DNA of 64,000 nt from positions 1,984,001 to 2,048,000 of the forward strand of contig NZ_CP081942.1 of the NCBI RefSeq assembly GCF_020386635.1. Direction: 5' to 3'. Shown in pieces: positions 1 to 8,449 of the stretch. The notes beneath the pieces were generated by a model. That model saw only the letters and a program-made list of their open reading frames with translations. It was not told the origin of the DNA and did no database searches. The translations under genes were made by a program, and so were the position numbers. The first letter of the stretch is position 1; each line of letters opens with the position of its first letter. This DNA comes from Pseudomonas sp. MM211 (GTDB taxonomy: Bacteria; Pseudomonadota; Gammaproteobacteria; Pseudomonadales; Pseudomonadaceae).

Positions 1-267
1 GGTGGAGTAGATGGTGCCGATCGGCGACTCGATCCCGAGGCCGCCAGCGAAGGCCTTGCCGCCGCGGCTGGTATGGCAGGCCACGCAGTCACCGGCACGC
101 GCCAGGTACTCGCCCTGGCTGATCAATGCCGGGATGACGGGCTGGCTGAGCTGCGCCGAGGCGTCGCCCGAGCGGTTCAGGGCGATGCTGGCCAGCCAGG
201 CCAGTGCGGCGAGCAGCAGACCGATGACCAGCAGCTTGAGGAGCAGAGAACGGGGTGTGGATTTCAT
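1..267 (-). CDS. Cytochrome c subunit of a membrane FAD dehydrogenase (partial)
   Basis: This is the N-terminal 89 residues of a c-type cytochrome; the rest lies beyond the left edge of the window. The start at 267 gives a basic N-terminus followed by a hydrophobic helix (LLLKLLVIGLLLAALAWLA), which would act as a signal or membrane anchor. A CVACH heme-binding motif follows near residue 60 (GDCVACHTSRGGKAFAGG). The gene starts 11 bp after the flavoprotein gene stops, so it is the third gene of the same unit. In gluconate, sorbitol and glucose FAD dehydrogenases this subunit is a multi-heme cytochrome that passes electrons from the flavoprotein to ubiquinone in the inner membrane. Only the first heme site can be seen here. 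Confidence 0.85.
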   Translation of the reverse strand, partial: MKSTPRSLLLKLLVIGLLLAALAWLASIALNRSGDASAQLSQPVIPALISQGEYLARAGDCVACHTSRGGKAFAGGLGIESPIGTIYST

Positions 268-278
268 CTCTGCGCTCC

Positions 279-2048
279 TCATGCCTGCACCAGTGGGCCG
301 GGGTTCTTCAGGTACTGATCCTTGATGGCCTGGGCGGCGAACAGGGTCAGTGCACCGATCAGGGCCGTGGGGTTGGCCTGGAAGTTCTGCGGAAAGGCGT
401 TACCGCCCGGCACGAAGACGTTGTGCACGTCCCAGCTCTGCAGGTAGCGGTTGAGCGCGCTGGTTTTCGGGTTGTCGCCCATCACGGCGCCGCCCACGTT
501 GTGGGTGGACACGTACTTGGTGATGTCCCAGTGCGAATCCATCGCCAGGAAGCTCTCGGAGACGCTGTCCGGCCCCAGCTCGCGGGTGATGTTCTGCACG
601 ATGCCGCGCAGGTATTGCTGCAGCTTCAGCTCGTTCTCCTTCCAGTCGAAGGTGATGCGCAGCAGTGGCTGGCCCCATGGATCCTTGTAGGTGGGATCGA
701 GATCCAGGTAGTGGCCGCGGTAGGACATGCAGCCGGTGGAAATGCTCACCTTCATGGAGTGGCCGTACCAGTCGGTCATGCCGTCTTTCCAGCCCTGGCC
801 CCAGGCCGGTGTGCCGCCTGGCAGCGCGGTGCCGATCGGCGTGCCGGTGGCCTGCGAGCTGTGAATCTTGGCGCCGCCGATGAAACCCAGCGAAGGGCCG
901 TCGTAGTTGCCCGGCGAGATGTCGTTGAACATCTGCCCGGTGGCGCCGGCCGTGGCGAACGGATTGAACTGCTTGTCCTTGAAGAACAGGGTCGAGCCGC
1001 CGACGCTGAGGTAGGCGTAATCGCGGCCGATGGTGCCTGTCTCGGTAACCGGGTCGTAAGGCTTGCCGATTCCGGAGAGCAGCATCAGGCGCACGTTGAC
1101 GAACTGGAAGCCGGCCAGCACGACGATCTTCGCCGGCTGGAACACCGTGTTGCCGTGTTCGTCGGCGTAGGTGACGCCACGTGCGGTCTTGCCATCGGCA
1201 TGCAGCTCGACGCGCAGAACGTTGGCCCGCGTGCGGTAGGAGAAGTTTTCCAGGCGTTTGAGGGAGTCCATCACCGCCGTTTGCGGCGAAGCCTTGGAGT
1301 AGTTCAGGCAGGGGTACTTGCTGCAGTAGCCGCAGTAGTTGCACGGCGCGATCTGGTTACCGTAGGGGTTGGTCCAGGCGCGCGAGACGTTGGCCGACGG
1401 GTTGGGAAACGGGTGATAGCCGAGCTTGCGCGCGGCGTCGGCGAACAGCTTGTTGTTGAGCGTGTCTTCCAGCGCCGGCAACGGGAACGGACTGGAGCGC
1501 GGCCCTTCGAACGGGTCGCCGCCTTCGATGATGCGGCCCTGCAGGTTGCCGGTATTGCCCGACAGCCCGCAGATCTTGTCGAACTTGTCGAGGTAGGGCT
1601 CGATCTCGTCCCAGGTGAACGGGTAGTCACCGATGCGCATGTCGTCCTGCAGGATGCCCTTGCCGTAGGCCTGGTCGGCGTAGGTCTTGAGCTTGATGTC
1701 GGTCGGCGTCGGGCGGATCAGTACGCCGGTCCAGTGCAGGCCCGAGCCACCCACGCCGGTGCCGGGCACGAAGGCGCCCCACTTGCGGGTCGGCAGGGCG
1801 GTGCTGTGGCTGTTGTGGCGCACCGTCAGGGCGCCATCCTTGGGACTGACCATGACCTTGTTGCGTACCGCGTAGGCGTACTGGTCAGCAGGCTTGGGGT
1901 AGGCGAAGTCGGCATTGTTGCGATCTTCCCCACGCTCCAGAGCGCGTACTTTCAAACCCGCCTGGGCCAGTTCGATGCTCATCAAGGAGCCGGTCCAACC
2001 CAGGCCGACTACGACGACATCGACTTCGTCATTGGTAATGTCTGACAT
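279..2048 (-). CDS. GMC-family FAD dehydrogenase, catalytic subunit (gluconate 2-dehydrogenase type)
   Basis: This 589-residue protein is the flavoprotein subunit of a periplasmic membrane-bound sugar or sugar-acid dehydrogenase. It has an N-terminal dinucleotide fold (VVVVGLGWTGSLMSIELA) instead of the classic GxGxxG. Further in are a GVGGSGLHWTG FAD segment and a cysteine cluster (APCNYCGYCSKYPC) like the one that holds a 3Fe-4S cluster in FAD-dependent glucose dehydrogenase. The C-terminal GMC signature has the catalytic pair, His in STHNVGGAVMG and Asn in the NAFPQNFQANPTA region. It has no signal peptide of its own, as expected if it is exported bound to the Tat-signal subunit encoded just upstream. 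Gluconate, 2-ketogluconate, sorbitol and glucose are all possible substrates; sequence alone does not choose between them. Confidence 0.88.
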   Translation of the reverse strand: MSDITNDEVDVVVVGLGWTGSLMSIELAQAGLKVRALERGEDRNNADFAYPKPADQYAYAVRNKVMVSPKDGALTVRHNSHSTALPTRKWGAFVPGTGVGGSGLHWTGVLIRPTPTDIKLKTYADQAYGKGILQDDMRIGDYPFTWDEIEPYLDKFDKICGLSGNTGNLQGRIIEGGDPFEGPRSSPFPLPALEDTLNNKLFADAARKLGYHPFPNPSANVSRAWTNPYGNQIAPCNYCGYCSKYPCLNYSKASPQTAVMDSLKRLENFSYRTRANVLRVELHADGKTARGVTYADEHGNTVFQPAKIVVLAGFQFVNVRLMLLSGIGKPYDPVTETGTIGRDYAYLSVGGSTLFFKDKQFNPFATAGATGQMFNDISPGNYDGPSLGFIGGAKIHSSQATGTPIGTALPGGTPAWGQGWKDGMTDWYGHSMKVSISTGCMSYRGHYLDLDPTYKDPWGQPLLRITFDWKENELKLQQYLRGIVQNITRELGPDSVSESFLAMDSHWDITKYVSTHNVGGAVMGDNPKTSALNRYLQSWDVHNVFVPGGNAFPQNFQANPTALIGALTLFAAQAIKDQYLKNPGPLVQA

Positions 2049-2087
2049 AAAAAACCTTGCTTGCTTAAACGCTGCGCGAAAAGAAAA

Positions 2088-2807
2088 TCAGCCGCGGTCG
2101 CCGTTGAGGCTGACCGGCCCGAGGGGGTACTTGACGTTGTGCTGGGCGACCCATTCCAGGTAGCTGGCACGGGCGCCCGGAAAGCCGATGGCGATCCACG
2201 CCTTCATGCCCTTGTTGCCGCCGTAGATCGGGTCGGACAGGTAGCCCTGCTGGGAGAGCGACAGCATTTCGCTGAAGAACAGCTTGGAGCCGAGCACCTC
2301 TTCGCCGAAGGCCGCGAAGTCGACTTCACCGGCTTCGAGCTTTTTCAGCACGCTGTTCTGCGTCGTGGCATCGAGCAGGGCGAAGCGGTCGTGGTGGGCG
2401 TCCTGGCACCAGGCATCCACGGCCTTGATGCCGTTGCGATAGATCTGCTGCGGCAGGTAGGGAATCTGGTAGCCGAGGGTCGCTGGCGCGGCGAGGTCGA
2501 AGGGGCCCTCGAGGTAGATTTCGCTACCCAGGTCGCTGGCCAGCTGCTGATCCATGAAGACCGGGACGTTGGTTTCCAGGGCCCCAGGCGCTTTGCCGCC
2601 AGCGGGAATCAGACGGTCACAGGCGGCCATCATGAAAGTCCACTCGGTGGCACTGAAAAAGGTCGGTGTGTAGCTGTCGAGTGCTGGCGCGATCATCTCT
2701 GCAGCGGAGGCTGCGCTCAGGCCTTTGATGGTCACGCCCAGCGCGGGGAGGGCGATCAGCGAGGAAAGCAGAAACTTCCGTCGCGAAGTGGGTTTGGACA
2801 ACAACAT
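2088..2807 (-). CDS. Gluconate 2-dehydrogenase subunit 3 (gamma), Tat-exported
   Basis: The protein has 239 residues and is the small subunit of the dehydrogenase complex. Its N-terminus is a twin-arginine signal (TSRRKFLLSSLIALPAL, with RR followed by K-F-L), and a likely cleavage site follows the ASAAE stretch. In this family the small subunit carries the FAD subunit through the Tat pathway and stabilises it in the periplasm. The gene is first in the operon, 39 bp before the flavoprotein gene. The start at 2807 is supported by the intact Tat signal directly after it. The length fits the family (about 230-250 residues). Confidence 0.88.
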   Translation of the reverse strand: MLLSKPTSRRKFLLSSLIALPALGVTIKGLSAASAAEMIAPALDSYTPTFFSATEWTFMMAACDRLIPAGGKAPGALETNVPVFMDQQLASDLGSEIYLEGPFDLAAPATLGYQIPYLPQQIYRNGIKAVDAWCQDAHHDRFALLDATTQNSVLKKLEAGEVDFAAFGEEVLGSKLFFSEMLSLSQQGYLSDPIYGGNKGMKAWIAIGFPGARASYLEWVAQHNVKYPLGPVSLNGDRG

Positions 2808-3383
2808 GTAGAGGCCACCTATGACTGCTCACAAGAAAGCCGGATGTTGCAGGGCCAAGGCCGGGCACCTCCACGTGCAGTCCAACTCCCAGTGCGAACG
2901 GGATGGCGACAGCCGCAACCACCCAAGCAGGAGGCGACGACTTTCAGGTTCTGGACGCTGGCGTGGGCGCTCTGCGGCAACGGTTCGAAACCACGACCAG
3001 ATAGGGCAATTGCCGCGCAGTGCGGCTCGCGCTGGTCTGCTTGCTCCACGTCAGGTTGCATCCAAAACAGGGCTGGCAGACCTTGGCGGCCGCTCTAATT
3101 GTGCTTCATTCACATCGGGACAGCTGGCGTGCAAAAGGCATCATCCAGCCCAACATCAAGGGGTGCGATACTCGGGTATCGTCTGCTCATCACGGTAAAT
3201 CGATGCTAACATTCGAGGCTGAATGTAACAAATAGTTTCTTGATCGAGTGTCAAGCGGACACACTGTCGCAGGTTCGAGCCGCTCTACGACGCGCATTTG
3301 CGTTGAGCCTGATGCGGTCATTTATTTGACCACTCGTTCAAGTATGAATAGGGTGTCAGCCCGTTTTACCCCGCCGAGTATTT
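2808..3383. other. Divergent intergenic region, 576 bp
   Basis: No gene can be supported here. It must hold the promoters of the dehydrogenase operon (leftward) and the MFS gene (rightward). An inverted repeat ACATTC-N6-GAATGT lies at 3209-3226. A second imperfect one (TTGA-N8-TCAA type) lies near 3327-3345. Either could be an operator. Short open frames in this stretch resemble no protein I know. Confidence 0.4.
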
Positions 3384-4562
3384 ATGACCAGCCGCTCCAA
3401 ACTACCCGCTACCGTCTACCTGCTGGGGGCCACGATCTTCTCGTTGGTCACCGCCGAATTCATGGTCGCCGGGATGATGCCCGCCCTGGCCGAGGCCTTT
3501 TCGGTCAGCCTGGCGCAGGTCGGCAATCTGATCGCCCTGTACGCTCTGGGCATGGCCCTCGGTGGCCCGCCGGTGACCCTTCTGCTGCTCTCGCGCGGTA
3601 TCAGCAACAAGCACGCGCTGATCGGCCTGCTGACCGTCTACGTGGCGGCCGGTGCGCTGGCCGCAGCTGCGCCGAGTTACCTGGTATTGGCGCTGGCACG
3701 GATCATCATGGGGGTGGCCAGCGCTGCCTGCATCGGCCTGTGCATGACGGTTTGCGCCGCGATGGTCGAACAGGCGGCGCGCGGCAGGGCCATCTCGGTA
3801 GTGTTGGCAGGCCTGATGCTTTCTCCGGTCGCAGGCGTGCCGCTAACCGCCTGGGTCGAGCAGCATTACGGCTGGCGTGCCAGCTCCTGGGTCGTGGTGG
3901 CGCTTGCGCTGATCTGTACCGCCCTGGCTGCCATGCGCCTGCCGTCCAGCTCGCCAGGCGGCGAGGCCGGTCTGAATCGACAGCTGGCCTCGCTGAACAA
4001 CCGCAGCCTGTGGGGCGCCTACCTCACCAGCGGGCTGATCATCGGTGCCACCTTCGCGGCATTCAGCTACTGCGCGCCCATCCTGATTCATGAAGTAGGC
4101 GTCGAGCCTGCGCACGTGGCCCCGCTGCTGGCGCTTTACGGCGTCGCCAACCTGCTGGGCAACATGATCGTCGGGCGTTTTGCCGATCGGCATACCTTCA
4201 CTGCGCTGGGCTGGGGCCTGACCCTGCTGGTGCTCGCCTTGACGGGCTTTGCCCTGGCTGGCGATCAGGTTTGGCTGAACCTGGCCTGCTTCATCGCCCT
4301 CGGCATGACCGGCGTGGCACTCAACCCGGCGATGGTCGCGCGGGTGATGAAGGCCGCCGAGTCCGGGGCGCTGGTCAACACCCTGCACACTTCGGTGATC
4401 ACCGCCGGGCTGGCGCTGGGAAGTTGGGCCGGCGGTGCCGCCATCGAAGCGGGATATGGCCTGCGCGCGCCACTGTGGGTCGGCGCTGGATTGGCGCTGT
4501 TGGGCCTGCTCAGCCTGGTGCGCCCGGTGGCAGCAAACAGGCAGGCACGCGCTTGCGCCTGA
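3384..4562 (+). CDS. MFS transporter, DHA1 / AraJ-like efflux family
   Basis: This 392-residue integral membrane protein has about 12 hydrophobic segments. The first (LLGATIFSLVTAEFMVAGMM) resembles the start of AraJ/YdhP-type DHA1 exporters. The loop after helix 2 and the AARGRAISVVLAGLMLSPVAG stretch fit motifs of drug and sugar efflux carriers. It stands alone on the plus strand, divergent from the dehydrogenase operon, and is followed by a hairpin and the OsmC-like gene. The ATG at 3384 directly precedes MTSRSKLPATV. The substrate cannot be read from the sequence. Confidence 0.82.
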   Translation: MTSRSKLPATVYLLGATIFSLVTAEFMVAGMMPALAEAFSVSLAQVGNLIALYALGMALGGPPVTLLLLSRGISNKHALIGLLTVYVAAGALAAAAPSYLVLALARIIMGVASAACIGLCMTVCAAMVEQAARGRAISVVLAGLMLSPVAGVPLTAWVEQHYGWRASSWVVVALALICTALAAMRLPSSSPGGEAGLNRQLASLNNRSLWGAYLTSGLIIGATFAAFSYCAPILIHEVGVEPAHVAPLLALYGVANLLGNMIVGRFADRHTFTALGWGLTLLVLALTGFALAGDQVWLNLACFIALGMTGVALNPAMVARVMKAAESGALVNTLHTSVITAGLALGSWAGGAAIEAGYGLRAPLWVGAGLALLGLLSLVRPVAANRQARACA

Positions 4563-4593
4563 GTACATGAAGCGCCGAGACTGGCGCCCTTCT

Positions 4594-4613
4594 GCCGACC
4601 ACTTCGGGTCGGC
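4594..4613 (+). terminator. GC hairpin after the MFS gene (possible terminator)
   Basis: GCCGACC and GGTCGGC form a 7-bp stem with a 6-nt loop, 32 bp after the MFS stop codon. The base run after the stem is not T-rich (ATTCCAG), so intrinsic termination would be weak. Confidence 0.3.
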
Positions 4614-4636
4614 ATTCCAGTGCGTGGAGAGATCAG

Positions 4637-5119
4637 ATGGCAGACAAGCTGCACACCTACGACGTTCTGGTTACCTGGACGGGTAATCAGGGCACGGGCA
4701 CATCGTCTTACCGTGGCTACAGCCGTGCGCACAGCATCCAGGCACAGGGCAAAAGCCCGATCGATGGTTCGTCCGACCCGAGCTTTCGTGGTGACCCGGC
4801 GCGCTGGAATCCGGAAGAACTGCTGGTCGCGTCTCTGTCCGCCTGCCACAAGCTCTGGTACCTCGGCTTGTGTGCCGAAGCCGGAATCGTGGTCACGGCC
4901 TACGAGGACAACGCCCAGGGAGTCATGCTCGAGCAGGGCGATGGCGCGGGCCAGTTCACCTCGGTGGTGTTGCGGCCCAAGGTGGTTCTGGCTTCGGGTT
5001 CCGATATCGAGCGAGCCAGAGCGTTGCATCACGCGGCACATGAAAAATGCTTCATCGCCCGCTCGATGAACTTCCCGGTCAGCCACCAGCCGGAGCTGTC
5101 GATCAGCCCGGACAGCTGA
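4637..5119 (+). CDS. OsmC/Ohr-family protein
   Basis: The protein has 160 residues and belongs to the OsmC-like peroxiredoxin superfamily, cytosolic thiol peroxidases that reduce organic hydroperoxides. Two cysteines sit in the expected places: one in the helix motif SLSACHKLWYL and one in HEKCFIARS near the C-terminus. The NPEELLVASLSAC stretch is typical of the family. It is longer at the N-terminus than OsmC itself and closer to the general 'OsmC family' group. The ATG at 4637 follows a GGAGA site. It may be transcribed alone, since a hairpin separates it from the MFS gene. Confidence 0.85.
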   Translation: MADKLHTYDVLVTWTGNQGTGTSSYRGYSRAHSIQAQGKSPIDGSSDPSFRGDPARWNPEELLVASLSACHKLWYLGLCAEAGIVVTAYEDNAQGVMLEQGDGAGQFTSVVLRPKVVLASGSDIERARALHHAAHEKCFIARSMNFPVSHQPELSISPDS

Positions 5120-5135
5120 GGCATTTCACTCGGCG

Positions 5136-8100
5136 CTAGACGCTCATCAGGTCGCGCACGCGTGACACCAGCGTGTCGACCGCGAACGGTTTGGTCAGCA
5201 CCTGCATCCCTGGCCCGAGGTGGCCGTTGCCGATGGCGGCGTTTTCCGCGTAGCCGGTGATGAAGAGGGTCTTCAGGTTTGGTCGAATTTCTCGTCCGGC
5301 ATCGGCCATCTGGCGGCCATTCATGCCGCCAGGCAGGCCGACGTCGGTGATCAGCAGATCGATCTGCACGTTGGAGCGCAGCACCTTCAGCCCCGCTACG
5401 CTGTCGGCTGCCTCGACCACGGTGTAGCCGAGATCGCTCAGCACGTCGGTCAGCAGCATGCGTACCGTCGGTTCGTCATCCACGACCAGAATCGTCTCAC
5501 CCGTTTCCGGAAGCGAGGCCGACGTGGTGATGGCTTCGCTGCTGTCTTCGCTGGCGTCGCCGTGATAGCGCGGCAGGTAGATGCTGATGGTGGTTCCCTG
5601 GCCGAGGGTGGAGTGGATGCGCACCTGCCCGCCCGATTGCTTGGCGAACCCGTAAATCATCGACAGGCCAAGCCCGGTGCCCTGGCCGATGGGTTTGGTG
5701 GTGAAGAACGGATCGAAGGCTTTGGCGATGACCTCGGGTGACATGCCAGTGCCGGTGTCGGTAACCGACAGCGAAAGGTACTGCCCCTCGGGAATGTCGT
5801 GGGCGCGTGCGATATCGCGATCCATCCAGCGATTGGCGGTCTCGATGGTGATGCGGCCGCCATCTGGCATGGCGTCACGGGCGTTGATGCACAGGTTCAG
5901 CAGCGCATTCTCGAGCTGGCTGGCATCGGCCAGCGCCGTCCACAGGCCCGCCGCGCCGACCGTTTCGAGCGCGATGCTGGGGCCTACCGTGCGCTGAATC
6001 AGCTCGCTCATTCCAGTCATCAGCCTGTTCACATCGGTGGGCTGTGGATCCAGAGTCTGCCGACGGGAGAAGGCGAGCAGTCGGTGGGTGAGGGCTGCGG
6101 CCCGTTTCGCGGCGCCCTGGGCTGCCGCCATGTACTTGTCGATATCGCTCAGGCGACCCTGGGCGACGCGGATGCCGAGCAGCTCCAGCGAGCCGGAAAT
6201 GCCGGCCAGCAGGTTGTTGAAATCGTGTGCGAGGCCACCAGTCAGTTGGCCGACGGCTTCCATCTTCTGTGACTGGCGCAGTTTTTCCTCGGCCCGCATC
6301 AATTCATTGGTGCGCTCGGCCACGCGTTGTTCCAGGGTGTCGTTGAGCACTCGCAGTGCAGTGATGGCGCGATCCCGCTCGGCCTCCACGGTGCGTCGTT
6401 CTTCGACGTCGATGAGCACGCCGGGGAAACTCACTGGCGTGCCATCCGCGGCGTGGTCGACGCGCCCGTTGGCCTCGATCCAGTAGTACTGGCCATCCGC
6501 GCGTCTGACCCGGTACTGATGAATGTAGGCGCCGCCACGCAGGGCTGCTTCGTTGACCGAAGCGATCAGCCCGTCCCTGTCGTCTGGGTGCACGGTCGCT
6601 ACCACCTGCTCGCGGTCGAGGCCTTCACGACCCAGGTTCGGATCGAGGCCGAAGGCGACAGCGAAGGCTTCGTCGACTGTAAATCGGTCGGCCTGCATAT
6701 CCCAGTGCCAGGTGCCGATGATCGCACCAGCGGCAAGTGCCAGTTGCACGCGCTCGACGTTCTCGCGAGCGAGCGCCTCGCTGATGCGCAAACGTTCCTG
6801 AGCGTTACGGCGCTCGGTCACGTCATTGAAGAAGATGCCGATCTTGCGCTCGTCGGGTTCGCCGACTCGAACTGCACGCACGTCGAACCAGCGCTCGAAC
6901 GCCTTGGCGTAGTTCTCGAAATTGGTCGGCTCGCCTGTCTTGGCCACGTGGCCATACATATCGAACCAGAACTGTTCCAGATCCGGTGCATATTCGGTTA
7001 CCCACTTGCCGCGCAGGTCGACGCCCGACTGCCTCTCGAACGCCGGGTTGACCTCGACGAAGCGGTAGTCCACGGGGTGATCGTCAGCATCGAACTTGAC
7101 CTCGACGATAGCGAAAGCCGCCTCGATGGTGTCGAGGATGGTGCGGAAGCGCTCTTCACTTTTGCGCAAGGCCGTTTCGGCGCTGCGCATTTTGGTGAGA
7201 TCGAGCATGGCGCCGATCATGCGTACGGCACGCCCGTCCGGGTTACGGATCACATGGCCGCGATCGAGTACTTCGGCGTAGGAGCCGTCCTGGCGCTGGA
7301 AGCGGTAGCCGTCTGTCCAGTCCGTGCCGGTACCATCGATGACGGCGTGGATCGAGGCATCGATACGGGCCCGGTCGTCCGGGTGAATGCGGGCCATCCA
7401 CCAGTCACCGCTGTTTTCAGTGCTCGCCGGTGAGTAGCCATAAGCATCTTCCAGGGCTTCATTCCAGAGGACGTGGTTGGCGGCCAGATCCCAATCCCAG
7501 ACGGCATCGTTGGTCGCCCTGGCGGCGAGCCGATAGCGTTCCTTGGTTTCCTCCATCGCCTGGCCCGCCAGGTGCTCACTGGTGCGGTCGCGCAGGATCT
7601 TCATGAAGCCGAGATGCACGTCGCTTTCGTCGTAGAGAGGCATCAGTTCGCCCGAGGCCCAGAAACGCTGGCCGCCTTTGCGCAGGTGCCAGCGCTCGTC
7701 AGCTGCCCGTCCGTATTGCAGGGCGCAGTGCATCTCGTGCTCGACCCTGCCCTTGGCGCGGTCTTCGGGCGTAAAGAACAGCCGGGCGTCCTGGCCGCGC
7801 ATTTCCTCCAGGGTCCAGCCCATGATGTGCGTCGCGCCCTGATTCCAGTCGGTGATGAACCCGGCCGGGTCGGTCAGCACGATGGCGAAATCGATGGCGC
7901 TTTCGAACACTGCGCGTTGCCGTGCCGCCTTCCTGGCCTGATCCATCTGGCTGGTCTGTTGGGGAGCATCACCCTGTGAGCGTGCATGATCAGGCGCCGC
8001 TCGGGGGGCGAGGCGTTGCTGCAGGGCAGGCTGTACGTCCGCGTACGACGGATCGATGCCCGCTGCTTCAAGGGTGGCACGCAGCCGTAGCACCTCTGCT

Positions 8101-8141
8101 TCCAGTTCTTCACGGCTCAGATTTTTCAGAATGGCACCCAC
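5136..8141 (-). CDS. Hybrid sensor histidine kinase with four PAS domains and a receiver
   Basis: This 1001-residue protein has no membrane segment, so it is a cytosolic sensor. In order it shows a short coiled coil (1-75), four PAS/PAC units (about 77-190, 205-320, 325-445 and 455-575), a dimerisation/phosphoacceptor domain with H-box GGLAHDFNNLL (about 630-690), an ATPase domain with GTGLGLSMIYGF, and a C-terminal receiver with phosphoacceptor Asp in LLITDVGLPG and Lys in LTKPF. The kinase core (AHDFNN H-box, LLAFSRRQ) is of the type that often ends in a receiver with no separate regulator gene. The gene is divergent from a KaiC-like gene. Its kinase and receiver modules closely resemble those of the second hybrid kinase at 9939-12050, so the two look like paralogues of one signalling block. 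Confidence 0.9.
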   Translation of the reverse strand: MGAILKNLSREELEAEVLRLRATLEAAGIDPSYADVQPALQQRLAPRAAPDHARSQGDAPQQTSQMDQARKAARQRAVFESAIDFAIVLTDPAGFITDWNQGATHIMGWTLEEMRGQDARLFFTPEDRAKGRVEHEMHCALQYGRAADERWHLRKGGQRFWASGELMPLYDESDVHLGFMKILRDRTSEHLAGQAMEETKERYRLAARATNDAVWDWDLAANHVLWNEALEDAYGYSPASTENSGDWWMARIHPDDRARIDASIHAVIDGTGTDWTDGYRFQRQDGSYAEVLDRGHVIRNPDGRAVRMIGAMLDLTKMRSAETALRKSEERFRTILDTIEAAFAIVEVKFDADDHPVDYRFVEVNPAFERQSGVDLRGKWVTEYAPDLEQFWFDMYGHVAKTGEPTNFENYAKAFERWFDVRAVRVGEPDERKIGIFFNDVTERRNAQERLRISEALARENVERVQLALAAGAIIGTWHWDMQADRFTVDEAFAVAFGLDPNLGREGLDREQVVATVHPDDRDGLIASVNEAALRGGAYIHQYRVRRADGQYYWIEANGRVDHAADGTPVSFPGVLIDVEERRTVEAERDRAITALRVLNDTLEQRVAERTNELMRAEEKLRQSQKMEAVGQLTGGLAHDFNNLLAGISGSLELLGIRVAQGRLSDIDKYMAAAQGAAKRAAALTHRLLAFSRRQTLDPQPTDVNRLMTGMSELIQRTVGPSIALETVGAAGLWTALADASQLENALLNLCINARDAMPDGGRITIETANRWMDRDIARAHDIPEGQYLSLSVTDTGTGMSPEVIAKAFDPFFTTKPIGQGTGLGLSMIYGFAKQSGGQVRIHSTLGQGTTISIYLPRYHGDASEDSSEAITTSASLPETGETILVVDDEPTVRMLLTDVLSDLGYTVVEAADSVAGLKVLRSNVQIDLLITDVGLPGGMNGRQMADAGREIRPNLKTLFITGYAENAAIGNGHLGPGMQVLTKPFAVDTLVSRVRDLMSV

Positions 8142-8449
8142 TTACCCATGATTGCTGCTGCCCCTCGAGATGACGCCAACCCATTACAGCCTAAAAATCA
8201 GCTTCGTATACTGATTCTTCTCAGCGCTTTGCGTGCCATAAACTTGCTGATCAGAACGCACGGTTTAGAAGCATCAGCTGGCATCGCCTGGCCAATATGA
8301 AATCTGTTGGGCTTTCTATAGATTGCTGTGGTCTCACCCCAAGTGGATATTGGAACTGATCAGGTCATCACTGGCCTGGCGTTCGAGTGCGTCCATACTG
8401 AAAGCGCCGACTCCCCTGACCATCCAGCGGAGCACTTCTGGAGTGGAAA
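8142..8449. other. Divergent intergenic region between hybrid kinase and kaiC-like gene
   Basis: The 308 bp contain no convincing gene. They separate two divergent signalling transcripts and are AT-richer than the flanks, as promoter DNA often is. I could not pick a clear -35/-10 pair. Confidence 0.4.

Noticed and set aside
255..2045. Long plus-strand open frame of 596 codons opposite the GMC dehydrogenase gene
   Set aside because: It is the antisense shadow of a well-conserved flavoprotein gene in GC-rich DNA and resembles no protein.
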